Shown here: positions 46,583 through 55,222 of the stretch, piece after piece
Position numbering within the stretch: the stretch's first letter is position 1
Layout: the number at the start of each line of letters is the position of its first letter
The notes under the pieces: generated by a model
Seen by the model: only the letters and a program-made list of their open reading frames with translations
Told to the model about the DNA's origin: nothing
Database searches by the model: none
From: Candidatus Dormiibacterota bacterium
GTDB taxonomy: Bacteria; Chloroflexota; Dormibacteria; Dormibacterales; Dormibacteraceae
Reading direction: 5' to 3'
DNA length: 64,000 nucleotides
NCBI GenBank assembly: GCA_955652705.1
Contig: CATPBK010000061.1
Location: forward strand, 16,809-80,808
Translations under genes and position numbers: made by a program

Positions 46583-47563
46583 ATGAGTCTCACCGGAGCC
46601 GCGGCTTTTGAGGGCGTCGCCGGGCACTCGCGAGCGCTCCGATTGCTCGAATCGCAGCTGGAGCGTGACCACCTTGCGCAGGCCTATCTCTTCACTGGCG
46701 AAGCCAACCTCGGCAAGACCGAAGTCGCCCGGCGCCTCGCCGTTGCACTACTCCCGGAGCATCCACTCGACCGCCACCCCGACTACTGGGAGGACGATCG
46801 TGGGCGGGCGATCCCGATCGACGAGATCCGGCTCCTGCCCGACCGGCAGCCTGAGTTTCACCCCCAGTCGCTGCAGCATTTTCTGTCGCTGATGCCGGCC
46901 ATAGCGGCGCGGCGCGTGGCGTTGATCACCAACGTCGGGCGGTTGAAGGACGAGGTCCAGGGCATCCTTCTCAAGACTCTCGAGGAGCCGCATCCCGGCC
47001 GCATCATCATCCTCACCTCGCCCGGAATCTCGCCCTTCGTCGTCCTGCCCACGGTGGTCTCGCGCTGCCAGCGGGTTAGCTTCCACGCCGTGGCCGAGGA
47101 CGAGATCAAGGCGCTGCTGGAAGCCCGGGGCGTCGCCGGCGCGACGGCCACCGGGCTGGCGCGGCTCTCCCGCGGGCGTCCAGGCTGGGCCCTGCGCGCC
47201 GCCCGGGATGCCGACGTGCTGACTCGTCACGCGGCCTGGCTGGAGCGCCTCCAGGACGTCATGGGCGGTCCGGCCGACGCCGCGCTGCGGCTGGCCGCCG
47301 AGCTCGATTCGGCCCACCTGGCCTGGCGCAACAGCGAGCGCTGGGGAGGCCCGACGCCGGACGAGGGCATGGCCGACCCGCTGCTCGAGGCTCTGGGCAG
47401 CTGGCAGCTCGAGCTGCGGCGGCGCCTGCTGAACGACGCTCGGCCAGGCCGCTGGGCCCGCCTCCTCGAGCTCTCCTACGACACGCTCGGCCATCACGAG
47501 CAGAACGTAAGCCCCCGGCTCAACCTCGAATGCTTCCTCCTCGAATGCCGCCGCGCTTCCTGA
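46583..47563 (+). CDS. holB: DNA polymerase III delta-prime subunit
   Basis: Clamp-loader subunit, 326 residues. FTGEANLGKTEVARRLAVAL is the P-loop, and LLKTLEEPHPGRIIILTSPG with VLPTVVSRCQRVSF is the sensor region. The zinc-binding Cys cluster usual after the P-loop helix is absent (EHPLDRHPDYW in its place). ATG 46583. hisC overlaps its 3' end. Confidence 0.93.
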   Translation: MSLTGAAAFEGVAGHSRALRLLESQLERDHLAQAYLFTGEANLGKTEVARRLAVALLPEHPLDRHPDYWEDDRGRAIPIDEIRLLPDRQPEFHPQSLQHFLSLMPAIAARRVALITNVGRLKDEVQGILLKTLEEPHPGRIIILTSPGISPFVVLPTVVSRCQRVSFHAVAEDEIKALLEARGVAGATATGLARLSRGRPGWALRAARDADVLTRHAAWLERLQDVMGGPADAALRLAAELDSAHLAWRNSERWGGPTPDEGMADPLLEALGSWQLELRRRLLNDARPGRWARLLELSYDTLGHHEQNVSPRLNLECFLLECRRAS

Positions 47564-48609
47564 AGAAGAGCCTGCAGGGCTTCGCGCCCTACGTCCCCGG
47601 CGACCAGCCGCCGGACGGCGAGCGCTGGATCAAGCTCAACACCAATGAGTCGCCATACCCGCCCTCGCCGAAGGTCGTGGAGGCGGTGCGGGCCGCGGCC
47701 GGCGACTCTCTGCGCCTCTACCCGAGCCCGCTCGCGAACCCGGCCCGGCAGGAGATCGGTCGGGCCTACGGCGTCGACCCTGAGTGGGTCCGGCTGGGCA
47801 ACGGTGCGGATGAGCTGATCGCGATGTGCTTTCGCGCTTTCGCCGGGGCGGGCGAGCGGGTCGCCTTCACCTGGCCCAGCTACCCACTCATCGAGCCGCT
47901 CTGCGGCATCCATGAGGCGCAGCCCGTCGCCCATCCGCTGGATTCGCGATGGGCGCTCCCGCCCGCCTTCGCCGTCGACGATTCCCCGCTCAAGTTCCTC
48001 GTCAACCCGAATTCGCCGACCGGCACCTGGTACCGGCGGGAAGAGGTGGAGAGCGTGGTCGTCGGTTCGGCGGGAGTCGTCATCCTGGACGAGGCGTACG
48101 TCGACTTCGCGCCCTCCTCCCGGCTCGACCTGCTGGAGCGCCACCCGAACCTGATGATCCTGCGCACGATGTCGAAGGCCTACGCGCTGGCCGGGATGCG
48201 GATCGGCTTCGCCTTCGGCCATCCGGACCTGCTGGCGGGGCTCGACCTGGTCAAGGATTCCTACAACCTGGATCGGCTCGCGATCGTGGCCGCGACCGCC
48301 GCCGTCGCCGACCGCTCTTATCGCGACCACCTGGTCTCACGCGTGGTGGCCGATCGGGAGTGGCTCGCGCAGGAGCTGCAGGGTTTCGACTTCGAGGTCT
48401 CGCCATCGGCGGGGAACTTCGTGTTCGTGCGCCCTCCGGAGGGCGTCGAGGCCACGGAGGTCTTCGCTGGACTCAAAGCGCGCCGCATCCTTGTCCGGCA
48501 CTTCTCCAAGCCGCCGCTCGACGGCTGGCTTCGCATCACCGTTGGGAGCCGCGAGGAACTCGGCGAGCTGCTCCGCGGCATCGCCTCAGTGCTGAAGGAC
48601 GCCGCATGA
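47545..48609 (+). CDS. hisC: histidinol-phosphate aminotransferase
   Basis: Fold-type I PLP transaminase; 354 residues from ATG 47545 (ATG 47530 is also in frame). APYVPGDQPP, KLNTNESPYPPSP, NPNSPTGTWY, DEAYVDFA and the PLP lysine in TMSKAYALAGMRIGF are conserved. It works in histidine synthesis with hisA at 15 kb, although close relatives transaminate other aromatic acids. Coupled to the HD gene by ATGA. Confidence 0.94.
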   Translation: MPPRFLKKSLQGFAPYVPGDQPPDGERWIKLNTNESPYPPSPKVVEAVRAAAGDSLRLYPSPLANPARQEIGRAYGVDPEWVRLGNGADELIAMCFRAFAGAGERVAFTWPSYPLIEPLCGIHEAQPVAHPLDSRWALPPAFAVDDSPLKFLVNPNSPTGTWYRREEVESVVVGSAGVVILDEAYVDFAPSSRLDLLERHPNLMILRTMSKAYALAGMRIGFAFGHPDLLAGLDLVKDSYNLDRLAIVAATAAVADRSYRDHLVSRVVADREWLAQELQGFDFEVSPSAGNFVFVRPPEGVEATEVFAGLKARRILVRHFSKPPLDGWLRITVGSREELGELLRGIASVLKDAA

Positions 48610-49154
48610 CGCGCGATGACGCATGGGCGATTGTCGCCGAGTTTACGAAGTCGCCGATGCTGCTGCGTCATATGCTGAGCGTCGAAGCGGCGATGCGTTT
48701 TTACGCGCGCAAGTTCGGCGAGGACGAGGAACGCTATGCCATGGTCGGTCTGCTGCACGACTTCGATTTCGAGGCATATCCCACCGAGCATCCGCACTCG
48801 GGCCTGCGCATCATGCGTGAGCGAGGCGTGCCAGAGGACATCGCGCAGGACTGCTACTCGCACGGCGAGACCGGCCTTCCGCGTGACACCAACATCCGCA
48901 AGACGATCAAGGCGGTCGACGAGCTCTCGGGATTCGTGATCGCCTGCGCGCTGGTCAAGCCCGACCGCTCGCTGAACGCGGTGGAGCCGGCGGGCGTGCG
49001 CAAGAAGATGAAGGACAAGGCTTTCGCCAGGGCCGTGCATCGCGATGAACTGACAGGTGGCGCCGAACTGCTCGGCGTACCCTTCGACGAGCACGTGGAG
49101 AACGTTCGCGACGCCCTGAAGCCGATCGCGTCGGAGATCGGCCTCAACCCGTGA
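48606..49154 (+). CDS. HD-domain hydrolase
   Basis: 182 residues. VGLLHDFDFEAYPTEHPHSG has the HD metal ligands and a following His; HGETGLP and KAVDELSGFV supply further metal-side residues. Such small HD proteins are nucleotidases or phosphohydrolases of unknown substrate. ATGA start overlap with hisC and GTGA with the next gene. Confidence 0.85.
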   Translation: MTRDDAWAIVAEFTKSPMLLRHMLSVEAAMRFYARKFGEDEERYAMVGLLHDFDFEAYPTEHPHSGLRIMRERGVPEDIAQDCYSHGETGLPRDTNIRKTIKAVDELSGFVIACALVKPDRSLNAVEPAGVRKKMKDKAFARAVHRDELTGGAELLGVPFDEHVENVRDALKPIASEIGLNP

Positions 49155-50134
49155 CGAAGCCGGTGGTCGTCGTCACGCACCCCGTCCTCGAACCCGCGCC
49201 GGCGCTGCTTGAAGAGGCCTGCGAGGTCCGCCAGCTGCCCAACGTTTACAAACACCCCATCGAAAAGCTCCGGCAGGCCGCGGAGGGCGCCCAGGGGATG
49301 CTGACGCAGCTGATGGACGAGATCAATGAAGAGGTGCTTTCAGCGCCCGGCCTGAAGTGCGTCTCCAATGTCGCCGTGGGCTTCGACAACATCGATGTCA
49401 CCGCCGCCACCAAGCACGGCGTCCTGGTCACCAACACGCCGGGCATCCTCGACGACACCACGGCCGATTTCGCGTTCACGCTGATGGCCGCGGCCGCCCG
49501 CCGCCTCGTCGAAGGGGACAAGTTCATCCGCGGCGGGGACTTCAAGGGCTGGGCCATCGACATGCTGCTCGGGCACGACATCCACGGGGCAACGCTCGGC
49601 GTGGTCGGCTTCGGGCGCATCGGCCGGGGCGTGGCCAGGCGCGGGCATGCGTTCGGGATGAGGGTTCTCTACTACGACGAATTTCCTGCCCAACCGGACG
49701 TCGAGAGCGAGCTCGGCGTGACGCGCACGGACTTCGATCAGCTCCTCGAGGAGGCCGACTTCGTGTCCCTTCACGTGCCGCTCACCCCCACCACGCGACA
49801 TCTGATCAGCGCGCCTCAGCTGGCGCGGATGAAGAAGACGGCGGTGCTCGTCAACACCTCGCGCGGTCCCGTCGTCGACGAGGAGGCGCTGGCCGAGGCG
49901 CTCGCCAAAGGGGAAATCTTCGCGGCCGGACTCGACGTCTTCGAGCGCGAGCCGGCCGTCCACCCGAAGCTGTTGAAGCTCGACAACGTGGTCCTGGCTC
50001 CGCACATCGCCAGCGCCTCGGTGCGGACGCGCTCGCAGATGTGCGAGGTCGCGGCCCGCAACCTGATCGCCGGCGTGTCCGCCGGCCGGCCGGCCAACCT
50101 CGTGAACCCGGAGGTCCTCGATAAGCGCGGCTAA
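49151..50134 (+). CDS. D-2-hydroxyacid dehydrogenase, glyoxylate reductase type
   Basis: 327 residues. GATLGVVGFGRIGRGVARRG binds NAD(P), and NTSRGPVVDEEAL with Arg, FEREPAVH with Glu, and LAPHIASAS with His form the catalytic set. Similarity is closest to glyoxylate/hydroxypyruvate reductases. With the glycerate kinase and glyoxylate-forming lyase elsewhere in the window it could serve glyoxylate use, but it is not linked to them. Confidence 0.9.
   Translation: MTKPVVVVTHPVLEPAPALLEEACEVRQLPNVYKHPIEKLRQAAEGAQGMLTQLMDEINEEVLSAPGLKCVSNVAVGFDNIDVTAATKHGVLVTNTPGILDDTTADFAFTLMAAAARRLVEGDKFIRGGDFKGWAIDMLLGHDIHGATLGVVGFGRIGRGVARRGHAFGMRVLYYDEFPAQPDVESELGVTRTDFDQLLEEADFVSLHVPLTPTTRHLISAPQLARMKKTAVLVNTSRGPVVDEEALAEALAKGEIFAAGLDVFEREPAVHPKLLKLDNVVLAPHIASASVRTRSQMCEVAARNLIAGVSAGRPANLVNPEVLDKRG
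50110..50114 (+). promoter_or_regulatory. ribosome binding site supporting ATA start at 50121
   Basis: GGAGG with 6 nt to ATA 50121, a textbook spacing, inside the end of the upstream dehydrogenase gene. Confidence 0.5.
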
Positions 50135-50933
50135 GCCGCAGGGCCGCCCGCCGTATCGCCTGCTGGCGCTCGACCTGGACGGCACGATCGTGAGTCTTGA
50201 TCTCCAGGTCGACCCGCGCGACGAGGCGGCCCTGGCGCGGGCACGCGACCGCGGGCTGCTCGTTGCCGCTTGCACGGGCCGGCCCTACAGCGGGGCCGTG
50301 CAGTGGGTGGAACGTCTTCACCTGACCGAGCCGCTGATCTGCTACCAGGGCGCCCAGGTGCGGGCTGCCGACGGCTCCCTCTTGCTCGACCACGGCATCC
50401 CTCACGAGCTGGCCATGGAAGTCGTCCGCTTCTGCCGCGAGCGGCGCCTGCATCTGAACGCCTATCGCGACGACCGGCTGCTGGTCGAGCACGACACGAC
50501 GGACGGCCGCGCGTATGCGCGCCATTCGGGTCTCGAGACGCACCTGGTGCCCGACCTGGACCGGGCTATGGGTCCCACCACCCCGAAGCTGGTGATCGTG
50601 GCGACGCAGGAGCTCGTCGAAGCGCTGCTGCCCGAGGTGCGCGAGCGCTGGCGCAGCCGCCTTTTCGTGGCCACTTCGCTCCCGACCTATCTGGAGATGA
50701 CCATGCCGGGCGCCCACAAGGGCACCGCCCTCGAGTTCCTGGCCGGGTACCTCCAGGTGCCGCGCGAGCAGGTGGTGGCCGCGGGCGACGGCCGCAACGA
50801 CCGCCCCATGCTGGAGTGGGCGGGGCTGGCGGTGGCGGTCGAGGGCGCGCCCCCGGAAGTGCTGGAGGTGGCCGACCGGGTGATCGGGCCGCCGGGAACA
50901 GGCGGCGTCGCAGAGTTGTTGGAAAGCTTGTGA
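50121..50933 (+). CDS. HAD-superfamily phosphatase (Cof type), apparent ATA start
   Basis: Cof-like sugar or nucleotide phosphatase. RLLALDLDGTIV is motif I, ACTGRP motif II, HKGTALEFLAGYL and AAGDGRNDRPML the later motifs. The first canonical start, GTG 50190, falls after motif I and would destroy the active site. ATA 50121 has GGAGG 6 nt upstream and gives 270 residues; CTG 50160 or 50163 are the alternatives but lack a ribosome site. Overlaps the upstream gene by 14 nt. Confidence 0.88.
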   Translation: MSAAKPQGRPPYRLLALDLDGTIVSLDLQVDPRDEAALARARDRGLLVAACTGRPYSGAVQWVERLHLTEPLICYQGAQVRAADGSLLLDHGIPHELAMEVVRFCRERRLHLNAYRDDRLLVEHDTTDGRAYARHSGLETHLVPDLDRAMGPTTPKLVIVATQELVEALLPEVRERWRSRLFVATSLPTYLEMTMPGAHKGTALEFLAGYLQVPREQVVAAGDGRNDRPMLEWAGLAVAVEGAPPEVLEVADRVIGPPGTGGVAELLESL

Positions 50934-51115
50934 GGAAGGCCTTCCCCGGGCGGCGCCCAGAGATCGACGATCCAGGTGGCCCGATGCCGCACTCGCGGCA
51001 CCGAGCACCGGAGGGAGCGCACCTCAAGGTGCGTAAGCGAGGAGCACAGGTGCCGAACCCGGCAGCGGCCCGCATGGGCGCCGCAGATCGGCCGTCGCTC
51101 GGGGAGGCCTTCCTC
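50932..51115 (+). repeat. structured repeat element, copy F (184 nt)
   Basis: GAGGAAGGCCTTCCCCG (50932-50948) pairs with CGGGGAGGCCTTCCTC (51100-51115). Inside: TGCCGC-ACTC-GCGGCA, and GGCACC/GGTGCC enclosing CGCACCT-CA-AGGTGCG with flanking GAGCACCGGAGGGAG and GCGAGGAGCAC. Words GTGGCCCGA and CCGGCAGCGGC occur in the same order in copy A (other strand), and GAGCACCGGA in copy C. Fills the gap between the HAD and LmbE genes. Confidence 0.7.
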
Positions 51116-51123
51116 TGAGCGGT

Positions 51124-51933
51124 TTGTTCCTGGTGCATGCGCACCCCGACGACGAAGCGATCGGAACGGGCGGGGTGATGCTGAGGGCACACCGGGCCGG
51201 CCGCCGGGTGGTCCTTGTTACCGCCACGCGCGGCGAGGCCGGCGAGATCCACAACATGGACGCCGAGGCCTCGCGGCCGCGCCTGGCCGAGATCCGGACC
51301 GAGGAGCTACGCCGAGCCTCCGAGATTCTGGGCGTCGATCGTCAGGAGTTCCTCGGCTATCGCGACTCCGGGATGGCCGGCACTCCAGAAAACGACCACC
51401 CCGCCTCCTTCCACCAGGCGCCGTTGGGGGAGGCGGCCCAGCGGCTGGCGGCCTTGCTGCGCGAAGAGCGCCCTGACGTCGTGGTCACGTACGACCCGAC
51501 CGGGACCTACGGCCACCCCGATCACATCAAGAGCCACCGGGTCACCATGGCCGCGCTGGATGCTCTCGAAAAGGAGGGCTGGGAGCCGGCCAAGGCCTAC
51601 TGGCAGGCGATCCCCCGCTCTGGCATCGAGGAGTTCGGCCGCCGGCTGGAGGCGGAGGGCAAGCCGAATCCGTTCGAGAAATACCCCATCGGCGTCCCCG
51701 ACGAGGAGATCACCACCAGAGTGGATGTGCGGGAGTTCGTCGACCACAAGCGTCGGGCCTTCCAGGCGCATCTATCCCAGAACGCGCCGGACTCGTTCCT
51801 CTCGAACCCTTCCGCCGATTGGTTCGAGCGGGCGCTCGGTTGGGAGTCTTTCATCATCGTGCGTGGCCACCTGGGGGCCCCCCGGCCTGAGCCCGACCTC
51901 TTCGTGGGGATTGCCGCGCCGGTCGCCGGGTAG
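51124..51933 (+). CDS. LmbE-family zinc deacetylase (Mca/MshB-like)
   Basis: 269 residues. VHAHPDDEAIGTGG and YGHPDHIKSH give the zinc ligands and catalytic Asp of the PIG-L/LmbE fold. Sequence layout suits mycothiol-conjugate amidase or GlcNAc-inositol deacetylase types; inositol phosphate synthase in the window makes a mycothiol-like role conceivable but not shown. TTG 51124 is used; CTG 51115 is an upstream alternative. Confidence 0.88.
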   Translation: MFLVHAHPDDEAIGTGGVMLRAHRAGRRVVLVTATRGEAGEIHNMDAEASRPRLAEIRTEELRRASEILGVDRQEFLGYRDSGMAGTPENDHPASFHQAPLGEAAQRLAALLREERPDVVVTYDPTGTYGHPDHIKSHRVTMAALDALEKEGWEPAKAYWQAIPRSGIEEFGRRLEAEGKPNPFEKYPIGVPDEEITTRVDVREFVDHKRRAFQAHLSQNAPDSFLSNPSADWFERALGWESFIIVRGHLGAPRPEPDLFVGIAAPVAG

Positions 51934-51936
51934 AGT
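51931..51936 (+). promoter_or_regulatory. -10 box of ispH (TAGAGT), leaderless
   Basis: GGGTAGAGTTCAGGC precedes GTG 51943 by 6 nt, so transcription would begin at or near the start codon. The box overlaps the lmbE stop. Very similar to the pdxS box. Confidence 0.55.
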
Positions 51937-51942
51937 TCAGGC

Positions 51943-52812
51943 GTGGACGTCCTCAAGATCACACCGCGGGGTTACTGCCACGGCGTGGTCGACGCCATCC
52001 GGATCGCCAAGCACGTGGGTGAGTCGACGCAGGGCCCGGTCCACATGCTCGGCCTGCTCGTCCACAACACGCACGTGACTGACGACATGCAGGAGCACGG
52101 CGTCAAGCTCGTCGACGCGCCGGACCGGCTCACGGGGCTCGACAAGATCAAGGAGGGCACGGTCATCTTCACCGCCCATGGCGTCTCGCCGGCGGTGAAG
52201 GCGAAGGCGCAGGCGATGGGCTTGAACGCCATCGACGCCACCTGCTCCGACGTGATCCGGACGCACGACCTGATCGATCGGCTGGTCGGCGAGGGCTACG
52301 AGGTCGTCTACATCGGACTTCGCGGCCACCCGGAGCCGGAAGGCGCGGTCGGCCATGGTCCGGGCAAGGTGCACCTGGTCCAGGACGCCGCGGACATCGA
52401 CCAGCTCGACGTTCGCGCGGAAAAGGTGGCGATCACCTGTCAGACCACGCTCTCCGTCTGGGACACGGACAGTCTCATCGCCAAGGTCAAGGAGCGCTAC
52501 CCGCAGGCGGAGGTCTACAACGAGATCTGCCTGGCGACCCAAGAGCGCCAGGAGGCGGCGGTTGCGGCGGCGGCCGAAGTCGACCTCGTGATCGTGGTCG
52601 GCAGCACGCGTTCCTCGAACTCGAAACGGCTTGTCGAAGTGGTCGAGAAGAAGGGAGGGAAACCCGCCTACCTGATCGATAACCTGGAGGAGATCGACCT
52701 CAACTGGTTCCGCGGGGCCAAGCGCATCGGGGTGACCAGCGGCGCCTCGACGCCAAGCCAGCTGACGCGGAAGGTCATCGAGTACCTGCAGGAGCTGGAG
52801 CCGCCCGCCTAG
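51943..52812 (+). CDS. ispH: HMBPP reductase (4Fe-4S), non-mevalonate pathway
   Basis: Last step of the MEP pathway, making IPP and DMAPP. 289 residues: cysteine ligands in RGYCHGV, DATCSDV and EICLAT, the E in TQERQEA, and SSNSKRLVEV are as expected. GTG start behind a very close -10 box suggests a leaderless mRNA. Confidence 0.96.
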   Translation: MDVLKITPRGYCHGVVDAIRIAKHVGESTQGPVHMLGLLVHNTHVTDDMQEHGVKLVDAPDRLTGLDKIKEGTVIFTAHGVSPAVKAKAQAMGLNAIDATCSDVIRTHDLIDRLVGEGYEVVYIGLRGHPEPEGAVGHGPGKVHLVQDAADIDQLDVRAEKVAITCQTTLSVWDTDSLIAKVKERYPQAEVYNEICLATQERQEAAVAAAAEVDLVIVVGSTRSSNSKRLVEVVEKKGGKPAYLIDNLEEIDLNWFRGAKRIGVTSGASTPSQLTRKVIEYLQELEPPA

Positions 52813-52878
52813 GCAAGCGGCCTGGATGTTAAGGTCCGGGTTGACGCCGTTTTGCGGTGAGGCCGAGGGGTGAAAAGT

Positions 52879-53487
52879 GTGAGCTGGAAGCTGGACGGGA
52901 CGTACTTCGAGAACTGCTCCTGTAACTGGGTCTGCCCGTGCACCTATTCGAGCCTGACCAGTCCGGCCACCCGCGACCGCTGCCAGGTCGTGCTCGTTTA
53001 TCACATCGGCCGGGGCCAGATCGACGGTCTGGACGTCAGCGGCCGCACCGTCGCGGCGGTCGCCGATACGCCCAAGAACATGCTCGACGGTAACTGGCGC
53101 CTGGGCCTGATCATCGACGACGGCGCCTCGGCCGAGCAGCATGAGAAGCTGGCCGCAGTGTTCTCGGGCCAGATGGGCGGCCCCATGGCGGGGCTGGGTC
53201 CGCTGGTGGGCGAGGTGCTGGGCGTGGAGACGGCCCCGATCCAATACTCCGACGCCGGCTTTAAGCACAGCGCCCGGATCGGTTCCGGCATCGAAATCGA
53301 GGTCGAAGACTTCGTGCCGCCGCAGGAGGGGATGACCGAGCCGACCAGGCTCACTGGCGTCTTCCATCCGAGCAGCTCGACGCTGACCATCGCGCGCCCG
53401 ACCCGCTCTCGCATCAGCGCCTTCGGCATGGATTTCGACAACGAGGGGCAGAGCGCCTTCTCGGCGCCCTTCAGCTGGTCGGACTGA
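52879..53487 (+). CDS. DUF1326 protein
   Basis: 202 residues from GTG 52879 (AGGGG 8 nt upstream; GTG 52870 is less well placed). WKLDGTYFENCSCNWVCPC is the DUF1326 opening with its Cys cluster, likely a metal site. These proteins occur with DUF2182 membrane proteins, and here the DUF2182 gene lies convergently 4 nt away. Function unknown; metal handling is inferred from the cysteines. Confidence 0.9.
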   Translation: MSWKLDGTYFENCSCNWVCPCTYSSLTSPATRDRCQVVLVYHIGRGQIDGLDVSGRTVAAVADTPKNMLDGNWRLGLIIDDGASAEQHEKLAAVFSGQMGGPMAGLGPLVGEVLGVETAPIQYSDAGFKHSARIGSGIEIEVEDFVPPQEGMTEPTRLTGVFHPSSSTLTIARPTRSRISAFGMDFDNEGQSAFSAPFSWSD

Positions 53488-53491
53488 TCGA

Positions 53492-54310
53492 CTACATCTG
53501 ACCGCCCATCGGCGAGGGCGGCAGACCGGAGGCAAGCCAGAAGAGCAGCCGGGGAAACGCGATCACCGCGACTCCGAGGGCGACGACCGCCAGACCCGAG
53601 AGCCGGCTCAGGGCGACCCCACGGCTCCAGTTCTTCTCGAGCAGGAAGACGATTGCGATGACTGCCATCCAGGCCAGGTTCATGAGCCCGACGATGACCA
53701 GGACGGCCATCAGGGCCCAGCAGCAGCCCAGACAGTAGAGACCATGCGAGAGGCCGGCCCTGTAGGCGGCCGGGGAGCCTCCGCCGAAGTCGTGCGTCAT
53801 CACGAATCCCAGCGGCGTTCGGCAGGCCTTGAGGCAGATGCCTTTCCAGGGCGTGAACTGGTAGAGGCCGGCCACCACCAGCGCGGCGCCGGCCGCAACC
53901 GGGAGCCAGAGCGAGCCGAGCACGGCCGGCGCGACCGCGCGGAAGGCGATCAAACCGGCCAGGGGCACCAGCCCGGCGGCGAACCAGATGCTGAGGTAGC
54001 CGGCAACGAAGGCCACCGTGGGCAGGTTGCCGCCGCTCCTTCTGAGGACGACATGGCGATGGGCGAGCACCATCGGCCCGATGGTCGGAAACATCATCGC
54101 GACCATCATCGTCAACCACATCGCCATGAAAACAGGACCCGTCAGATCGGCTGTCATCATCCCGGTCGTCTGCCGCCAGGTCAGGTACCAGGCGAGCCCG
54201 GCCAGCCCGAGCAGGATGCCGGAGGTCGTCAGCGTCGTGCGCAGCCCAAGCACGGACAGCGCAGCGCGCGGCGTATCGGCGGCCTGGTCGGCGACCCGGA
54301 GCTGGCTCAT
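53492..54310 (-). CDS. DUF2182 integral membrane protein
   Basis: 272 residues with about seven helices. MWLTMMVAMMFPTIGPMVLA is the Met-rich family core, and PWKGICLKACRTPLG and GLYCLGCCWALM carry conserved cysteines, consistent with a proposed metal-binding role. ATG 54310 overlaps the MaoC stop as ATGA. Pairs with the convergent DUF1326 gene. Confidence 0.9.
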   Translation of the reverse strand: MSQLRVADQAADTPRAALSVLGLRTTLTTSGILLGLAGLAWYLTWRQTTGMMTADLTGPVFMAMWLTMMVAMMFPTIGPMVLAHRHVVLRRSGGNLPTVAFVAGYLSIWFAAGLVPLAGLIAFRAVAPAVLGSLWLPVAAGAALVVAGLYQFTPWKGICLKACRTPLGFVMTHDFGGGSPAAYRAGLSHGLYCLGCCWALMAVLVIVGLMNLAWMAVIAIVFLLEKNWSRGVALSRLSGLAVVALGVAVIAFPRLLFWLASGLPPSPMGGQM

Positions 54311-55149
54311 CCGCCGGCTTTCTGGACCCGGGGACGGGAACGGCGCAGCCGGTTCAGCACCCTTCCGATCGGGTTCACGTCGGCGGCGGTCACGGCCGGC
54401 GCGGTCGGCACGGCCGGCGAAGAGGCTTGCGGGGCCGATTCGGATGCCTGCTGGCCACCGTTGCCGCCTCCCGAACGGCGGCGCCGTCTGCGCCGGCCTG
54501 ACGGGGTTGGGGAAGGACTGGAGGCCGGCTCCTGGGCGGCCGGCTGGGCGGCCGGCTCGGTCGCTTGCTGGCTGGGCGCGCGCCGTCGGCGCCGAGAGGG
54601 AGGCGGCGTATCCACCGGCGCCGGTTCAGGCAGGTTCGCCTCGACCGTCTGGGCCACCTGGGCGACCTGGCCGCCCCGCCGGCGCCGGCGGCGCCTGCCG
54701 GCGGCCGCCTGCGGCGCCTGCCGGCGCTGCACGAGCAAGGTGACCTCGCCCTCGGCGGCAGGCTCCTGGTGGGAGTTGACGAGAGAGACCTGCCAGACCG
54801 CCAGACCCCAGCGCGGATCCTCGACATCCCGTTTCCGGCCGAGCCGCCAACGGGCGTGGACCGTCTCGCCCAGCCGGACGGGCCGCACAAAGCGCCAGCC
54901 CGTTCCGACCAGCGCGACGATGGCCGGCATCGGCAGGTCCATCGAGCCCAGCCCGAAAGCCAGCGAGATGAGGTGGGCGCCGTGCGCGACGCGGCCTTCG
55001 AAAAGGCTCCCGCGAGCATGCTCAGCGTCGAGGTGGAGCGGTCCGAAATCGCCTGACACCCCCGCGAACGCCGTCAGGTCGGCTTCGGTGACGGTTTTGC
55101 CTCTGGTCGTCCACTCGCTGCCGAGCGCCAGGTCTTCGAAATACGTCAG
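54307..55149 (-). CDS. MaoC-like hot-dog protein with disordered Arg-rich tail, apparent CTG start
   Basis: The N-terminal 150 residues are a MaoC domain: YFEDLALGSEWTTRGKTVTE, then SGDFGPLHLD and RVAHGAHLISL. The rest is low-complexity: blocks of RRRRRR separated by Ala/Pro/Gln linkers, resembling nucleic-acid-binding tails. The conserved opening lies before the first canonical start (GTG 55059); the frame opens after a TAG and offers only CTG 55149 or CTG 55155. A CTG 55149 start gives 280 residues. Confidence 0.82.
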   Translation of the reverse strand: MTYFEDLALGSEWTTRGKTVTEADLTAFAGVSGDFGPLHLDAEHARGSLFEGRVAHGAHLISLAFGLGSMDLPMPAIVALVGTGWRFVRPVRLGETVHARWRLGRKRDVEDPRWGLAVWQVSLVNSHQEPAAEGEVTLLVQRRQAPQAAAGRRRRRRRGGQVAQVAQTVEANLPEPAPVDTPPPSRRRRRAPSQQATEPAAQPAAQEPASSPSPTPSGRRRRRRRSGGGNGGQQASESAPQASSPAVPTAPAVTAADVNPIGRVLNRLRRSRPRVQKAGG

Positions 55150-55154
55150 GTCCA

Positions 55155-55179
55155 GGGCCCGATAAGTCTAATCGGGTCC
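55155..55179. promoter_or_regulatory. inverted repeat in the MaoC/NUDIX divergent gap
   Basis: GGGCCCGAT (55155-55163) pairs with ATCGGGTCC (55171-55179), one wobble, around the AT-rich AAGTCTA. Just upstream of the CTG start; could be an operator or leader hairpin. Confidence 0.5.
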
Positions 55180-55222
55180 GCTGCCAGCTCTAGGTAGGCG
55201 GACTGGGGGCCGCTGGACACGG

